From: JAJPJE01 sp963724985
GTDB lineage: Bacteria; Acidobacteriota; Terriglobia; Terriglobales; Acidobacteriaceae
Direction: 5' to 3'
Length of the DNA stretch: 64,000 nucleotides
NCBI GenBank assembly: GCA_963724985.1
Contig: CAVRWV010000009.1
Location: forward strand, 208,394-272,393
Below the pieces are notes generated by a model. The model was not told where the DNA came from. It saw only the letters and a list, made by a program, of their open reading frames with translations, and did no database searches. The position numbers were made by a program, and so were the translations under genes. This document shows positions 1-8,112 of this stretch, in pieces. Within the stretch, counting starts at the first letter, position 1. Every line of letters starts with the position of its first letter.

Positions 1-126
1 GCTTCTGGCGAATTGGTCTGGTCGGACGTGGACAGCTTAGTGAAGGGCCCGTATCTACGCACATTGCCCGGAGTTCAGCCCTGCGACGGATTCTTCGCGG
101 CGATTCTTGAGAAGCAAGCGGAATAG
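1..126 (+). CDS. rsmB: 16S rRNA (cytosine(967)-C(5))-methyltransferase RsmB, C-terminal end only
   Basis: The first frame is open from the window edge to a TAG at 124-126 and encodes the last 41 residues of a protein. The stretch RTLPGVQPCDGFFAAILEK matches the conserved C-terminus of the RsmB/Sun/NOL1-NOP2 family, where the P-x-x-x-x-D-G-F-F-A-A motif is part of the SAM-dependent m5C methyltransferase fold that modifies 16S rRNA. The rest lies outside the window. It converges on the PASTA gene, with an inverted repeat between the two. An RsmB paralogue of the same family (RsmF-like) cannot be excluded from so short a piece. Confidence 0.8.
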   Translation, partial: ASGELVWSDVDSLVKGPYLRTLPGVQPCDGFFAAILEKQAE

Positions 127-139
127 CCTTTTTGCTTGC

Positions 140-236
140 CGTATTTCAGTACATCAGTATGTCAGTTCATCAGTTCATCAGTAACGCCGTGGTGGCAGTT
201 ACTGAAATACTGACGAACTGATGTACTGACGAACTT
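140..236. repeat. Imperfect inverted repeat built from CAGTA/GTCAGT words
   Basis: The left arm (about 145-184) strings together words such as CATCAGTA and GTCAGTTCATCAG. The right arm (about 198-235) carries their complements. The two arms can fold on each other with some looped bases. It sits between the convergent ends of rsmB and the PASTA gene, where a transcription-terminating or transcript-protecting stem would fit. The same word family recurs in other gaps of this window. Confidence 0.6.
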
Positions 237-238
237 GT

Positions 239-1018
239 CTATCGACTCACTTCCAGCAGAATCACCATGTCGTCGGTGACTCTCTGTCCTGGCGGCGGAG
301 ACTGTCGAACCACGACCGAAGGCGAGACGAGATTCGGTATCAGTGTGGGCGGAGTTGCGGGCGGAGCGAACGGTCCGACCAGTTGCGAGGCGCTCGGCGG
401 AGGCGGCGCGACCGCGTTCTTCACCTCGACTTTCAGTCCAGCTTGAGCGATGAGCGCTGAGGCGTCGTCTGTGTGACGGCCGACGAGATTGGGCATCACG
501 TACGCTTTCGGTTCCGGTGCAGCGCCAACGAGCAGGCTGATTTTGGGCGACTCGGCCGAAGTCGAATTGCCGGGCGGAGATTGCGCGACTACTTGATCTT
601 CGGGAACGTCGGGAAGATGCGCGGTGGCGACAGTTCCGACTTCGAGGCCGCGTTCGTTGAGGTTCAGGTCGGCGGCGCGACTGCTCTGTCCAACCACGTT
701 GATGACGGTGGTTCGCTGCGGGCCCAAACTTTGTCCTAGATGGACGCGGTAGCCGCGACGCACTCGCGTTCCGGCGGTCGGGCTCTGCGAAACGATTCTT
801 CCTTCCTGAACGGACGGGCTGTAAAACTGGCCGTCGACGACGGTGAGCAAACCGTGATTCAGGCAGATGCGCTCGGCCTCAGCGGGCGTGAGCTTGGCCA
901 AATCGGGCACATTGACTTCGCCGCCGTGAATGGCAATCCTCATCGCGGTGAGCGCCGAGACGAGCGCCACGGCAATCAGAACGAGTCCCATTACAACGAT
1001 GCGGAAGAAAGCCTTCAT
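239..1018 (-). CDS. Membrane-anchored PASTA domain protein
   Basis: The protein has 259 residues when started at the ATG at 1018; the open frame runs further upstream, but that part is low-complexity and overlaps selA. Residues about 5-28 form one hydrophobic segment preceded by Lys and Arg, giving an N-in, C-out topology. The rest holds three PASTA repeats (about 35-100, 102-170 and 180-257), each with the V/M-P-N/D-L-x-G/K start and the VxxQSPxxG core. PASTA domains bind muropeptides or unlinked peptidoglycan and usually sit on Ser/Thr kinases or penicillin-binding proteins; no kinase or transpeptidase domain is fused here. Residues about 205-230 are Pro/Ala rich. A role in cell-wall sensing is inferred. 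Confidence 0.85.
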   Translation of the reverse strand: MKAFFRIVVMGLVLIAVALVSALTAMRIAIHGGEVNVPDLAKLTPAEAERICLNHGLLTVVDGQFYSPSVQEGRIVSQSPTAGTRVRRGYRVHLGQSLGPQRTTVINVVGQSSRAADLNLNERGLEVGTVATAHLPDVPEDQVVAQSPPGNSTSAESPKISLLVGAAPEPKAYVMPNLVGRHTDDASALIAQAGLKVEVKNAVAPPPPSASQLVGPFAPPATPPTLIPNLVSPSVVVRQSPPPGQRVTDDMVILLEVSR

Positions 1019-1061
1019 GCAGCTGGCCTGATTGTAACCTGATCTTGCAGAGCGGCAGAAC

Positions 1062-2513
1062 GTGGACAATCGGCCTGCGCCGCCGGATACTGGTGACAAC
1101 GTGGGAACTACTACGGACAAGACCGAGCTATTACGCAAACTGCCTTCGGTGGATGCGATTCTGCGCTCGCCTGCTCTGGAAGCGATGGTTGCGCGCGAGG
1201 GGCAAACCGCGGTAGCGGATGCGGCGCGGGCGGTGCTGGCGCGCATTCGCGAAGAAGTGCTGGCGGCGCGATTGGATGAGAACGGCGTGAGCCTTGCGGT
1301 GAGCGGACTGGCCGAAGCCGTCGAGAGGCAGATGCGAGCGAACCTCGCGTATTCGCTGCGAGCGGTGATCAATGCAACCGGCGTAATTCTGCATACGAAT
1401 CTGGGACGCGCGCCGCTGGGCGCAGCTGCGCTGGAACATATTCGCGAAGTTGCAGGCACATATTCGAACCTTGAGTTCGACATTGCGGCCGGAGAACGCG
1501 GCAAACGTGACGTTCACGTTGACCGCTTGTTTGCGCAACTGCTTGGCGATGCGGGACGCGATGTTTCGACCGTGGTGGTGAACAACAATGCTGCCGCTGT
1601 GCTGATCGCACTGAACACGCTGGCCGAAGGCGGCGAAGTGATCGTCTCGCGTGGCGAGCTGGTGGAAATTGGCGGATCGTTCCGCGTGCCCGACGTGATG
1701 GCGAAGTCCGGGGCAACGCTGCGCGAAGTCGGCACCACGAATCGCACGCGAGCTTCAGACTACGAGAAGGCGATCACCGAGAAGACGCGTCTGCTGATGC
1801 GCGTGCATCGCTCGAACTTCGAGATGGTCGGTTTCACCGAGCAGCCTTCACTGGAAGAACTGGTGGAAGTTGGGCGCAAACACCGAATTCCGGTGCTCGA
1901 AGATGTGGGCAGCGGCGCGTTCTTCGATCTGCGCCATGTGAATGTGCACGGCGAGGCGACGATTCTGGATTCGATCCGCGCTGGCGTGGATGTCGTCACA
2001 TACAGCGGCGACAAGCTGCTGGGCGGACCGCAAGCGGGCATCATCAGCGGCACGCGCGAACTGGTGGCGAAGATCCGCAAGAATCCGTTGTTCCGCGCGC
2101 TGCGGGTCGACAAGCTCACATACGCGGCGCTCGAAGGCACGATGCTCGCTTACGTGAAGCAGGATTACGAGGCGATTCCGGCGATCCGCATGATGCAAGC
2201 GTCGGCGGAAGAGCTTGAGAGCCGCTCGGAAGCGATTCGGGAGAAGATCGCGGGAGCGCAACTCACGGCCGAGATCGTAGAGAGCGAATCGGTGATTGGC
2301 GGCGGCGCTGCGCCGACGGCGACTTTGCCGGCACGAGCGCTGGCGATCACATCCTCTAACCTGAGTGCGGATGAGATTGCCGAGCGATTGCGGCGGAACG
2401 ATCCTCCAATTGTGGCGCGGGTAGAAGACAATCGGGTGCTGCTCGATTTGCGAACAGTCTTTCCGGAGCAGGACGAACAAGTTGTGCGCGCGCTGCTGGC
2501 GCTCAGGATCTGA
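1062..2513 (+). CDS. selA: L-seryl-tRNA(Sec) selenium transferase SelA
   Basis: SelA is a PLP enzyme that converts seryl-tRNA(Sec) to selenocysteinyl-tRNA(Sec) using selenophosphate. The 483-residue product is close to the family length. The motif SGDKLLGGPQAG holds the PLP lysine (K318 from this start), and HTNLGRAPLG plus the N-terminal LLRKLPSVDAIL helix are typical of SelA. The start is GTG at 1062; GTG at 1101 is in frame and equally plausible because conservation begins after it. It is divergent from the PASTA gene and heads a rightward group of small genes. selB lies about 15 kb away; selD and tRNA-Sec are not in the window. Confidence 0.95.
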   Translation: MDNRPAPPDTGDNVGTTTDKTELLRKLPSVDAILRSPALEAMVAREGQTAVADAARAVLARIREEVLAARLDENGVSLAVSGLAEAVERQMRANLAYSLRAVINATGVILHTNLGRAPLGAAALEHIREVAGTYSNLEFDIAAGERGKRDVHVDRLFAQLLGDAGRDVSTVVVNNNAAAVLIALNTLAEGGEVIVSRGELVEIGGSFRVPDVMAKSGATLREVGTTNRTRASDYEKAITEKTRLLMRVHRSNFEMVGFTEQPSLEELVEVGRKHRIPVLEDVGSGAFFDLRHVNVHGEATILDSIRAGVDVVTYSGDKLLGGPQAGIISGTRELVAKIRKNPLFRALRVDKLTYAALEGTMLAYVKQDYEAIPAIRMMQASAEELESRSEAIREKIAGAQLTAEIVESESVIGGGAAPTATLPARALAITSSNLSADEIAERLRRNDPPIVARVEDNRVLLDLRTVFPEQDEQVVRALLALRI

Positions 2514-2529
2514 GATCTGAGGAGAAATC

Positions 2530-2713
2530 ATGGCTTCGCCGAACGAACAAAATTCCAAGACGCAAGATGTGGCGAAACAGGTGGCGGAAGCGCATTCGCT
2601 GCTGGTGAACGTTGCGCGAGCGGTTGGACAAGCATCCGGAGCTGGAAGATGCGATTCGTCGTCTTGAAATTGCGCTGGAGCAGTTGACGCTGCAGACTGG
2701 CGGAATGTTGTAA
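2530..2713 (+). pseudogene. Small helical protein of about 60 residues, interrupted by a +1 frameshift
   Basis: The ATG at 2530 follows a GGAG at 2521 and starts 16 bases after the selA stop. The first frame encodes an amphipathic helix (QDVAKQVAEAHSLLVN) and then runs into an unlikely sequence. Skipping one base near 2608 gives a second coherent helix, LRERLDKHPELEDAIRRLE, ending with LTLQTGGML and TAA at 2711. The total of 184 bases is one more than a whole number of codons. The Arg/Glu/Leu heptad-like pattern suggests a small helical or coiled-coil protein of unknown function. It is either a decayed gene or a one-base sequence error. Confidence 0.6.
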
Positions 2714-2715
2714 TA

Positions 2716-3276
2716 ATGGCTGAAGATCTGGATTCGCCACTCGCCTTGAATATCGGAGTTCAAGGAGGTTATCAGTGGCTCACGACGGCAGAACATGACC
2801 TCGACAGCCTACTAACGTTGTGTCCCGCTGTCGCACTCGGAAAATATCTGGCTGTTACCTCTTTCGACAGCGGTCCTCTGTTACTAAACGAATTCGAGAA
2901 AAATGCCGAGTGGAACAGTCGCGGTGAAATCGCGTATAGCCCTCGAATTCAATCACTGGAGATGTTGCCACCGCGTGGTGGATTCGACGAATGGTATGTC
3001 TTCGAGCGGTCCGTCGATCTTGGGCACCTGGGAAGAGGCAACATCTTTGAAGCTCCTTTGGCTCCCGGACAAGTTGAAGTCTTAGTAAACTTCTCTGAGG
3101 GATTTGCGCTTCATCGTCCGGCAAAACGTGACCTGACCGATCTTTTCTGGCGTCAACTCGCGTGGATCCGCCCTGAATCCTATGTCGCCGACACACACAA
3201 CCTCCTGACATTCGTGACCGCAGATACGAATCTATTTTCATGTGTGAATCAAGCGCTCAGAGAAGCCCTTCCATGA
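2716..3276 (+). CDS. Hypothetical protein, 186 residues
   Basis: The ATG lies two bases after the stop of the preceding small gene, which suggests translational coupling. The product is soluble, acidic and Trp-rich (GGYQWLTTAEHD, FDEWYVFE, LFWRQLAWIRPE), without signal peptide or membrane segment. I do not recognise the family. The motif GGFDEWYVF followed by a proline/glycine-rich stretch and NFSEGFALH looks like a compact folded domain rather than a chance ORF. It belongs to the same rightward run as selA and the DUF488 gene, but nothing in the sequence ties it to selenium. Confidence 0.7.
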   Translation: MAEDLDSPLALNIGVQGGYQWLTTAEHDLDSLLTLCPAVALGKYLAVTSFDSGPLLLNEFEKNAEWNSRGEIAYSPRIQSLEMLPPRGGFDEWYVFERSVDLGHLGRGNIFEAPLAPGQVEVLVNFSEGFALHRPAKRDLTDLFWRQLAWIRPESYVADTHNLLTFVTADTNLFSCVNQALREALP

Positions 3277-3317
3277 ACCGCCCCGTTGAAGAGCAAGCGG
3301 GCTGAACGCACGTCCCC

Positions 3318-3848
3318 ATGGCCACCATCTACACCATCGGACATTCCACCCGCACTTTCGAGGAACTCCTCGAGGCCCTTCGGGCGCACGGGATCCAAAC
3401 GCTCGTCGACATCCGCGCATTTCCGATGTCGCGACGACTACCGCATTTCAATCGCGAAAACTTTGAACTGGAGCTGCCCAAGGCCGGCATCAACTATGTC
3501 TGGGAGCCGCGCCTGGGTGGACGTCGCAAAAAGCTGCGCGACGATTCGCCGAACACCGCGCTGCGCAACGACAGCTTCCGCAACTACGCCGACTACATGC
3601 TGACTCCCGAATTTCGAACCGCCATCGACGATCTGATCGCGCGGGCCGAGCGCGAGCGCGTGGCGATCATGTGCGCGGAGCGCGTTTACTTCCAGTGTCA
3701 CCGGATGCTGGTTTCCGACTGGCTGGCGGCGCATGGACACGAGGTGCTGCATATCGACGCCACCGGTCCGGTAAAGCCGCACCGGCCTCTGGCGGAAGGC
3801 AGGCTGCGGGGCGATCAACTGGTCTACGATGGCGGCCAGCTGTTCTGA
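3318..3848 (+). CDS. DUF488 domain protein
   Basis: The protein has 176 residues. The N-terminus IYTIGHSTRTFEELLEAL and the internal LVDIRAFPMSRRLPHFN are hallmarks of DUF488, and the conserved cysteine motif MCAERVYFQCHR follows at about residues 118-129. The family is widespread and of unknown activity; the conserved CAE...CHR cysteines suggest redox or metal chemistry, which is inference. The start ATG at 3318 directly precedes the conserved IGHS region. It lies 41 bases after the hypothetical gene and 29 bases before the carbonic anhydrase start, consistent with one transcript. Confidence 0.88.
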   Translation: MATIYTIGHSTRTFEELLEALRAHGIQTLVDIRAFPMSRRLPHFNRENFELELPKAGINYVWEPRLGGRRKKLRDDSPNTALRNDSFRNYADYMLTPEFRTAIDDLIARAERERVAIMCAERVYFQCHRMLVSDWLAAHGHEVLHIDATGPVKPHRPLAEGRLRGDQLVYDGGQLF

Positions 3849-3877
3849 GCGCTTTTGTTATCTTGGTAGCAGAACCT

Positions 3878-4376
3878 ATGAGCGCAATTGATCGAGCTAT
3901 CGCCGCCAATCGAGAACTTCACCATGAACTACGATCCCGAGCAGGTTTCTCCGCGTCCTCGGCTGAAACTTGCCATCTTGACCTGTATGGACACGCGCAT
4001 TTCTTACCGGGCTCTCGGGCTGGAGCCGGGCGACGTGCACATGATCCGGAATGCGGGCGGCATCGTGACCGATGATGCACTTCGCTCGATCCTGGTGTCC
4101 CATTACCTGCTGGGCACGGAAGAGCTCATGATCATCAATCACACCGACTGCGGCCTGATGAAAGCCAGCGAGAAAGAGCTGCACGCCACCATCGAGGCGA
4201 AGGCAGGCGCATGGCCCAACTCTCCCATTCACTTCCATGCCTTTAAGGACGTGGAGAAGAACGTGCGCGAGCAGGTCAGCAAGCTCAAGTCGCACAACTG
4301 GGTGCAAGCGGACCTCACGATTCGCGGATTCGTGTACGACGTGCACGACGGACGGCTGCGCGAGATCGTCACGTAG
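3878..4376 (+). CDS. Beta-class carbonic anhydrase, frameshifted near codon 13
   Basis: This is a zinc enzyme for CO2/bicarbonate interconversion. The long frame contains the beta-class signature: Cys and Asp-Arg pair in LTCMDTR, then MIRNAGG, and the His/Cys zinc ligands in NHTDCGL. The short length (about 165 residues) matches the compact type resembling mycobacterial Rv1284. The natural N-terminus MSAIDRAIAANRE starts at the ATG at 3878 but is in another frame; removing one base near 3917 joins it to the downstream FTMNYDPE, giving a normal N-terminus. An in-frame start at 3888 would give an unnatural leader. It is the last gene of the selA run. Confidence 0.85.
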
Positions 4377-5008
4377 TTTGTTTCACGTTTCACGCTAGTC
4401 TTTCCCGCAACGGGAAGTCCCATGGGGTACCCCCTCCCCCCTCGTCCCGCATTCTAAAGGACTTAGAGGCATGGGATGGGGCTCGTCCCGGCAAACAAAG
4501 GAGTTAGTCCCATTGTCCCGCATAACAAAGGAGTTAGCGGTAGTCGATCAGTCTCTCAGTCGATCAGTTCGTCAGTAAGATCCCACGGCGTGTTTCAGTT
4601 TCACACTTAGCAGAGGTTGGGTGGAGCGAATAGAGATCCTCGCTGACGCTCGGATAGGAGAACAGTTGTCAGTTGCTAGTTGTTAGTTGTTAGAAAAGGC
4701 CGTCGCTATCGAGCTATTCCTAACTCCTTGCTTTCTCACGAGTGGGCCACCCAACTGGGTCTCGCGACGCGCAAAAGGTGCTCTATTTCCAGAGTAGCAA
4801 ATTTGAGGGGAGCTACTAGACACTTTCGCGAGATTTATATTTGCCGATGTTTCATCGGGATACGAGGAATTGTGAGGTCAGAGGGGGCTTGACAACTCTT
4901 GGTGAGGTCGACGTGAACCTGGGCATCAGGAAGCTTCTGCGCCTTGCAGTCTTGATTCAGCGCCAATTCCCTAAAGCGCCAATTCCCCTAAGAGGTCAGA
5001 CGCTCTCC
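4377..5008. other. Intergenic region of about 630 bases, no gene recognised
   Basis: No convincing reading frame is present. The region begins with TTTCACG words, contains the three-copy GTCCCGCA repeat, then GATCAGT/GTCAGT words around 4550-4575 and TTGCTAGTTGTTAGTTG words around 4670-4695. The flanking genes (carbonic anhydrase and the CarboxypepD_reg gene) converge on it, so it needs no promoter. Confidence 0.6.
4444..4537. repeat. Three near-identical 23-base direct repeats (GTCCCGCA...AAAGGAGTTAG)
   Basis: Copies lie at 4444-4466, 4485-4507 and 4515-4537. Each begins GTCCCG and ends AAAGGA(G/C)TTAG, with variation in the middle. Spacing is uneven (18 and 7 bases), so this is a cluster rather than a strict tandem array. 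The AAAGGAG core resembles a ribosome binding site but no start codon with an open frame follows any copy. Confidence 0.7.
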
Positions 5009-6106
5009 TCAGGGTCCAGTTGGCTGAGCCGTAGCTACTTTTGGATTCTTGCTCTTAGTAAGTTTGCGCAGCAGGAACTCCTGGAACAAGGTGGCGGCCA
5101 TGCGCGAGCCTGTGCTAATGGCGAAATTCTCGAATGTCACTCCCACCCCACGATCTGAAGCGGGATAGTACAGGTTCGTAAGGGCAGAAGCGGCCAAATC
5201 GCCACCCAGACTCGAGTAGTTCGGCTGCCGCTTCCCGTTATCTCCCATGCAGGCGAATGGATAGGAGAGTGCGTGGAAAGCGCGAGACTTGACCGTCCCT
5301 GTGCCCTGGTAGAAGTAGCGAGGATCCTGGTGCAGAAGCGATGGCAGGATCGCCCCGCCAATCATGATGTTCGTGAACCCGTCGAGAGCAGTGGCACCAA
5401 ACCGCTTGGCGTAGCCCTGAGCCCCCTGACCGTAGTTTGGCTTGTCTCCCGCCTGGTCGGCAGCGGCAAGTACAGCTACGCCAGCGAAGGTAACTGGATC
5501 GTAAGAGACTCTCAGAGCAAGCTTGAACTTCAGCTCGGGAGTGAGCGGCGCGGCGTTTTTATCGTAGACAACATAGAAATTGGGGATGATGCCGAAAACG
5601 CGCTGCGTCTCCGCTACCTTGACCTGCTCGGTGGCAACCTGCACAGGGTCATAACCCACATTGATGGTGCTCCGCGCCTGCTCGATCCGGAGCTTACTGC
5701 CGGCAAGAATTTTGTACTGGCCTGGCGTAAGCGTGACGAAGGGAGACGTCCAGCCCGCAAATCCGTTGGCACTGACAGTGACATGATAGGGAATCCCCGG
5801 TTTTACATCTTGAAATTCGAACGCCCCATTGTTGCTCGTCACAACGGTGCGATGATCATCGGCAGTGGGACCTTGCAGAACGACCGTGGCGCCGGGGACC
5901 GTGTTGTCGTTCACATCGGTTACCGTGCCTACGATTTTTCCGGCCTGCGCGCCTGGCGCATCACTGTTGTTGTTCTGGCTCATGGCAGGAGAGGCGATTA
6001 CTAAGGCAACAGCCACCACGGCGCATAGCCAAATGGGCACGTGTTCCAGGAACGATCGAACGCACTCGGGTGGATGCGACAGGTTTACCTTTTCAAACAT
6101 GAACAA
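5009..6106 (-). CDS. Carboxypeptidase-regulatory-like domain protein, exported
   Basis: The protein has 365 residues. A long N-terminal leader ends in a hydrophobic segment (WLCAVVAVALVIASPAMSQ) with a likely signal peptidase site after AMS. Residues about 55-130 form a CarboxypepD_reg/SdrB-like beta-sandwich (GKIVGTVTDVNDNTVPGATV...GAFEFQDVKPG). The C-terminal half, with YDPVTFAGVAVLAAADQAG and LHQDPRYFYQGTG, is of a type I associate with Acidobacteria; its function is unknown. Envelope localisation is inferred. ATG at 6106 is used; the ATG two codons later is also possible. Confidence 0.75.
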   Translation of the reverse strand: MFMFEKVNLSHPPECVRSFLEHVPIWLCAVVAVALVIASPAMSQNNNSDAPGAQAGKIVGTVTDVNDNTVPGATVVLQGPTADDHRTVVTSNNGAFEFQDVKPGIPYHVTVSANGFAGWTSPFVTLTPGQYKILAGSKLRIEQARSTINVGYDPVQVATEQVKVAETQRVFGIIPNFYVVYDKNAAPLTPELKFKLALRVSYDPVTFAGVAVLAAADQAGDKPNYGQGAQGYAKRFGATALDGFTNIMIGGAILPSLLHQDPRYFYQGTGTVKSRAFHALSYPFACMGDNGKRQPNYSSLGGDLAASALTNLYYPASDRGVGVTFENFAISTGSRMAATLFQEFLLRKLTKSKNPKVATAQPTGP

Positions 6107-6531
6107 TGTTCGGCCCTCTTAAAATTGGCTTTGATCAAGCCGCAGCAGGCAGCGGATTCATCTCCGGGGCGAATGACAACCCTGGAAATCCGCAGCGCTG
6201 CGCGAACTACAAATCGCGGCGCAATAGAGAACGGATGCTTCGTATTAATTGAGGATTCTCATTCGAAAGTAGCGCGCCACCTGCACCGCCGAGGGTTCCT
6301 GAACAGCTACATCTCAGTGCAGCATCTTGGGAGGTCGGGGGATTCACGGCGTCGGCATCCGATTGAAAAAGGAAGTGTTTGATCGGAGGCAGCTGTAGCT
6401 AAACTGCTGGCCTGCGAATTGTCGGGCATGTCACGGAATACCTGGAAGTACGCCACGCAACCAGTTGAGGCGACGGCTTGACGGAGCCGTGCGCGCGGCC
6501 TATTGTTTTTCGCTCCACGGAGGAATCCCCC
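6107..6531. other. Divergent intergenic region of about 425 bases
   Basis: It separates the CarboxypepD_reg gene (leftward) from the GYD gene (rightward), so it should contain promoters for both. No gene, strong hairpin or repeat stands out. A GGAGG at 6519-6523 belongs to the GYD start. Confidence 0.5.
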
Positions 6532-6825
6532 ATGTCTCTCTATGTGACACTGCTCCGCTACACCCAACAGGGTGCTGCGAAAATCAAGGAAAGTCCGACA
6601 CGGCTGGATGCCGCCAAGAAAGCTGCCGAGGCTGCAAAAGGAAAGATTACTGCCTGGTACCTGACCATGGGGAAATACGACGCTGTGCTGGTCTCGGAGT
6701 TTCCCGATGACAAGGCCGCAGCGCGATTCATGTTATCCATGGGAACACTGGGAAATGTGAGTACCCAGACGCTCAAAGCATTCGACGAGGCTGAGTACCG
6801 CAAGATTATTGCTTCCCTGCCTTGA
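6532..6825 (+). CDS. GYD domain protein
   Basis: The protein has 97 residues. The ATG at 6532 is preceded by GGAGG at a spacing of eight bases, which decides the start against the longer open frame. The sequence YVTLLRYTQQGAAKIKESP, then AWYLTMGKYDAVLVSEFPDD, matches the GYD family (named for the G-K/R-Y-D motif), small ferredoxin-like fold proteins of unknown function. The gene ends 14 bases from the convergent end of the diguanylate cyclase. Confidence 0.88.
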   Translation: MSLYVTLLRYTQQGAAKIKESPTRLDAAKKAAEAAKGKITAWYLTMGKYDAVLVSEFPDDKAAARFMLSMGTLGNVSTQTLKAFDEAEYRKIIASLP

Positions 6826-6839
6826 GGCGAGACGCCGCT

Positions 6840-8102
6840 CTACGCGTCGCCGACGACCGTGCAATTTCGTCCATAGGATTTTGCCTGGTAGAGAGCCTTG
6901 TCGGCGGCTTTTACCATATCGTCGGGCTTGCGCCGATTGCCGGCGACGTCGGCGACGCCGATGCTGACGGTGACGCTGGTCTGACGCTTGGCTGCGCGGC
7001 TACGAACCGAGAGGCGCGATTTCTTAGGTTTGCTTTTGCCATTACCTTTGCGGCGCTCCTGGCTGCGTAAGCGGAACGGCAGATTCTCGATGCTGCGGCG
7101 AAGGCGTTCGAGATGGGGGAAGGTTTCGTCGGCGCATTTGCCGGGAAAGAGCACGGCGAACTCTTCGCCGCCATAACGGTAGCCCTTGCCGCCGCCACTC
7201 ACTTCCGCGATCCTCGCGGCCACCATGCGCAACACCTGATCTCCAGCGTCGTGGCCATAGGTGTCGTTGAAGTGTTTGAAGTGGTCGACGTCGACCATGG
7301 CGACGGTATAGGTGTTGCCGAGCCTGAGCTTGGCGTCGTTGAAGGAGCGGCGACTCGGCAGGTCAGTGAGTTCGTCCAGATAGGCCATGGCGTAGAACGC
7401 TTCGAGCAGGGCAATTACGAGCACGATCGCTCCGGCGGCAAAGGCTACGGACGACAGGCGCACCGATCCGACTACGCAGAGGGCGACAAAGCTCGAGATC
7501 AGCGCCCAGAACAATCCGATGTCAGCGGGACGAAAGCGGCGGTGTACCAGTGGCAGCAGGAGCAGCAACAGCGCCAAGGTAAACGCAACCAGCACCGAAT
7601 GCGGCAGTCGGGAAAAGTTGTTGAACGGCAGCCAGAGCACGAAGGGCCGGTCGAGCTTGTACAGGATCACGAGCGCGTAGTAACGAATCCCAATCGCGAC
7701 CGCTGCGCCTTCAAGCGCGAATACGCCCAGTCGAAGCAGACCTTGGCGCGAAAAGATGCCGCTCTCCGGCAGGAAAGCGATCAGGACCAGGTTGAGCGGT
7801 AACGCGAGACCAATGAGCCTGACCAGCACGTCGCTGGCTGGGGCACTGAGTCGATCCGCAGCCAGGAACAGCGCAAGATTGCAGCCGACCAGCAGCAGTA
7901 GCGAATGGAAGATGCGGGTGCGATGAAAGATTGCGCTAAGCAGCAGGCCCACGCCAAACACGACCCAGGGTAAGTACCGCATGAAATCTGCCGCCGAGGC
8001 GGGCACGGCCTGCGTATGCGAGAGCGTCCAGCTCAGGCCAATCAGTACCAGTCCGCCGGGGATGGAGTGGGCAAAGGCTCGGGCGGGCAGTCTTCCTGTC
8101 AT
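6840..8102 (-). CDS. Membrane-bound diguanylate cyclase (GGDEF domain)
   Basis: The protein has 420 residues. Residues 1 to about 235 contain roughly seven to eight hydrophobic segments, a membrane sensor of no named type. The GGDEF domain follows (AYLDELTDLPSRRSF, then VDVDHFKHFNDTYGHDAGD, then RYGGEEF), so the active-site motif is the competent GGEEF variant that makes cyclic di-GMP from GTP. No RxxD inhibitory site is visible five residues before the motif (sequence SGGGKGYRY). Between the GGEEF strand and the VSIGVA strand is an unusual strongly basic insertion (RRKGNGKSKPKKSRLSVRSR). It starts 10 bases after the amidohydrolase stop, so the two are probably cotranscribed. Confidence 0.9.
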   Translation of the reverse strand: MTGRLPARAFAHSIPGGLVLIGLSWTLSHTQAVPASAADFMRYLPWVVFGVGLLLSAIFHRTRIFHSLLLLVGCNLALFLAADRLSAPASDVLVRLIGLALPLNLVLIAFLPESGIFSRQGLLRLGVFALEGAAVAIGIRYYALVILYKLDRPFVLWLPFNNFSRLPHSVLVAFTLALLLLLLPLVHRRFRPADIGLFWALISSFVALCVVGSVRLSSVAFAAGAIVLVIALLEAFYAMAYLDELTDLPSRRSFNDAKLRLGNTYTVAMVDVDHFKHFNDTYGHDAGDQVLRMVAARIAEVSGGGKGYRYGGEEFAVLFPGKCADETFPHLERLRRSIENLPFRLRSQERRKGNGKSKPKKSRLSVRSRAAKRQTSVTVSIGVADVAGNRRKPDDMVKAADKALYQAKSYGRNCTVVGDA

Positions 8103-8112
8103 TATGTTTCCC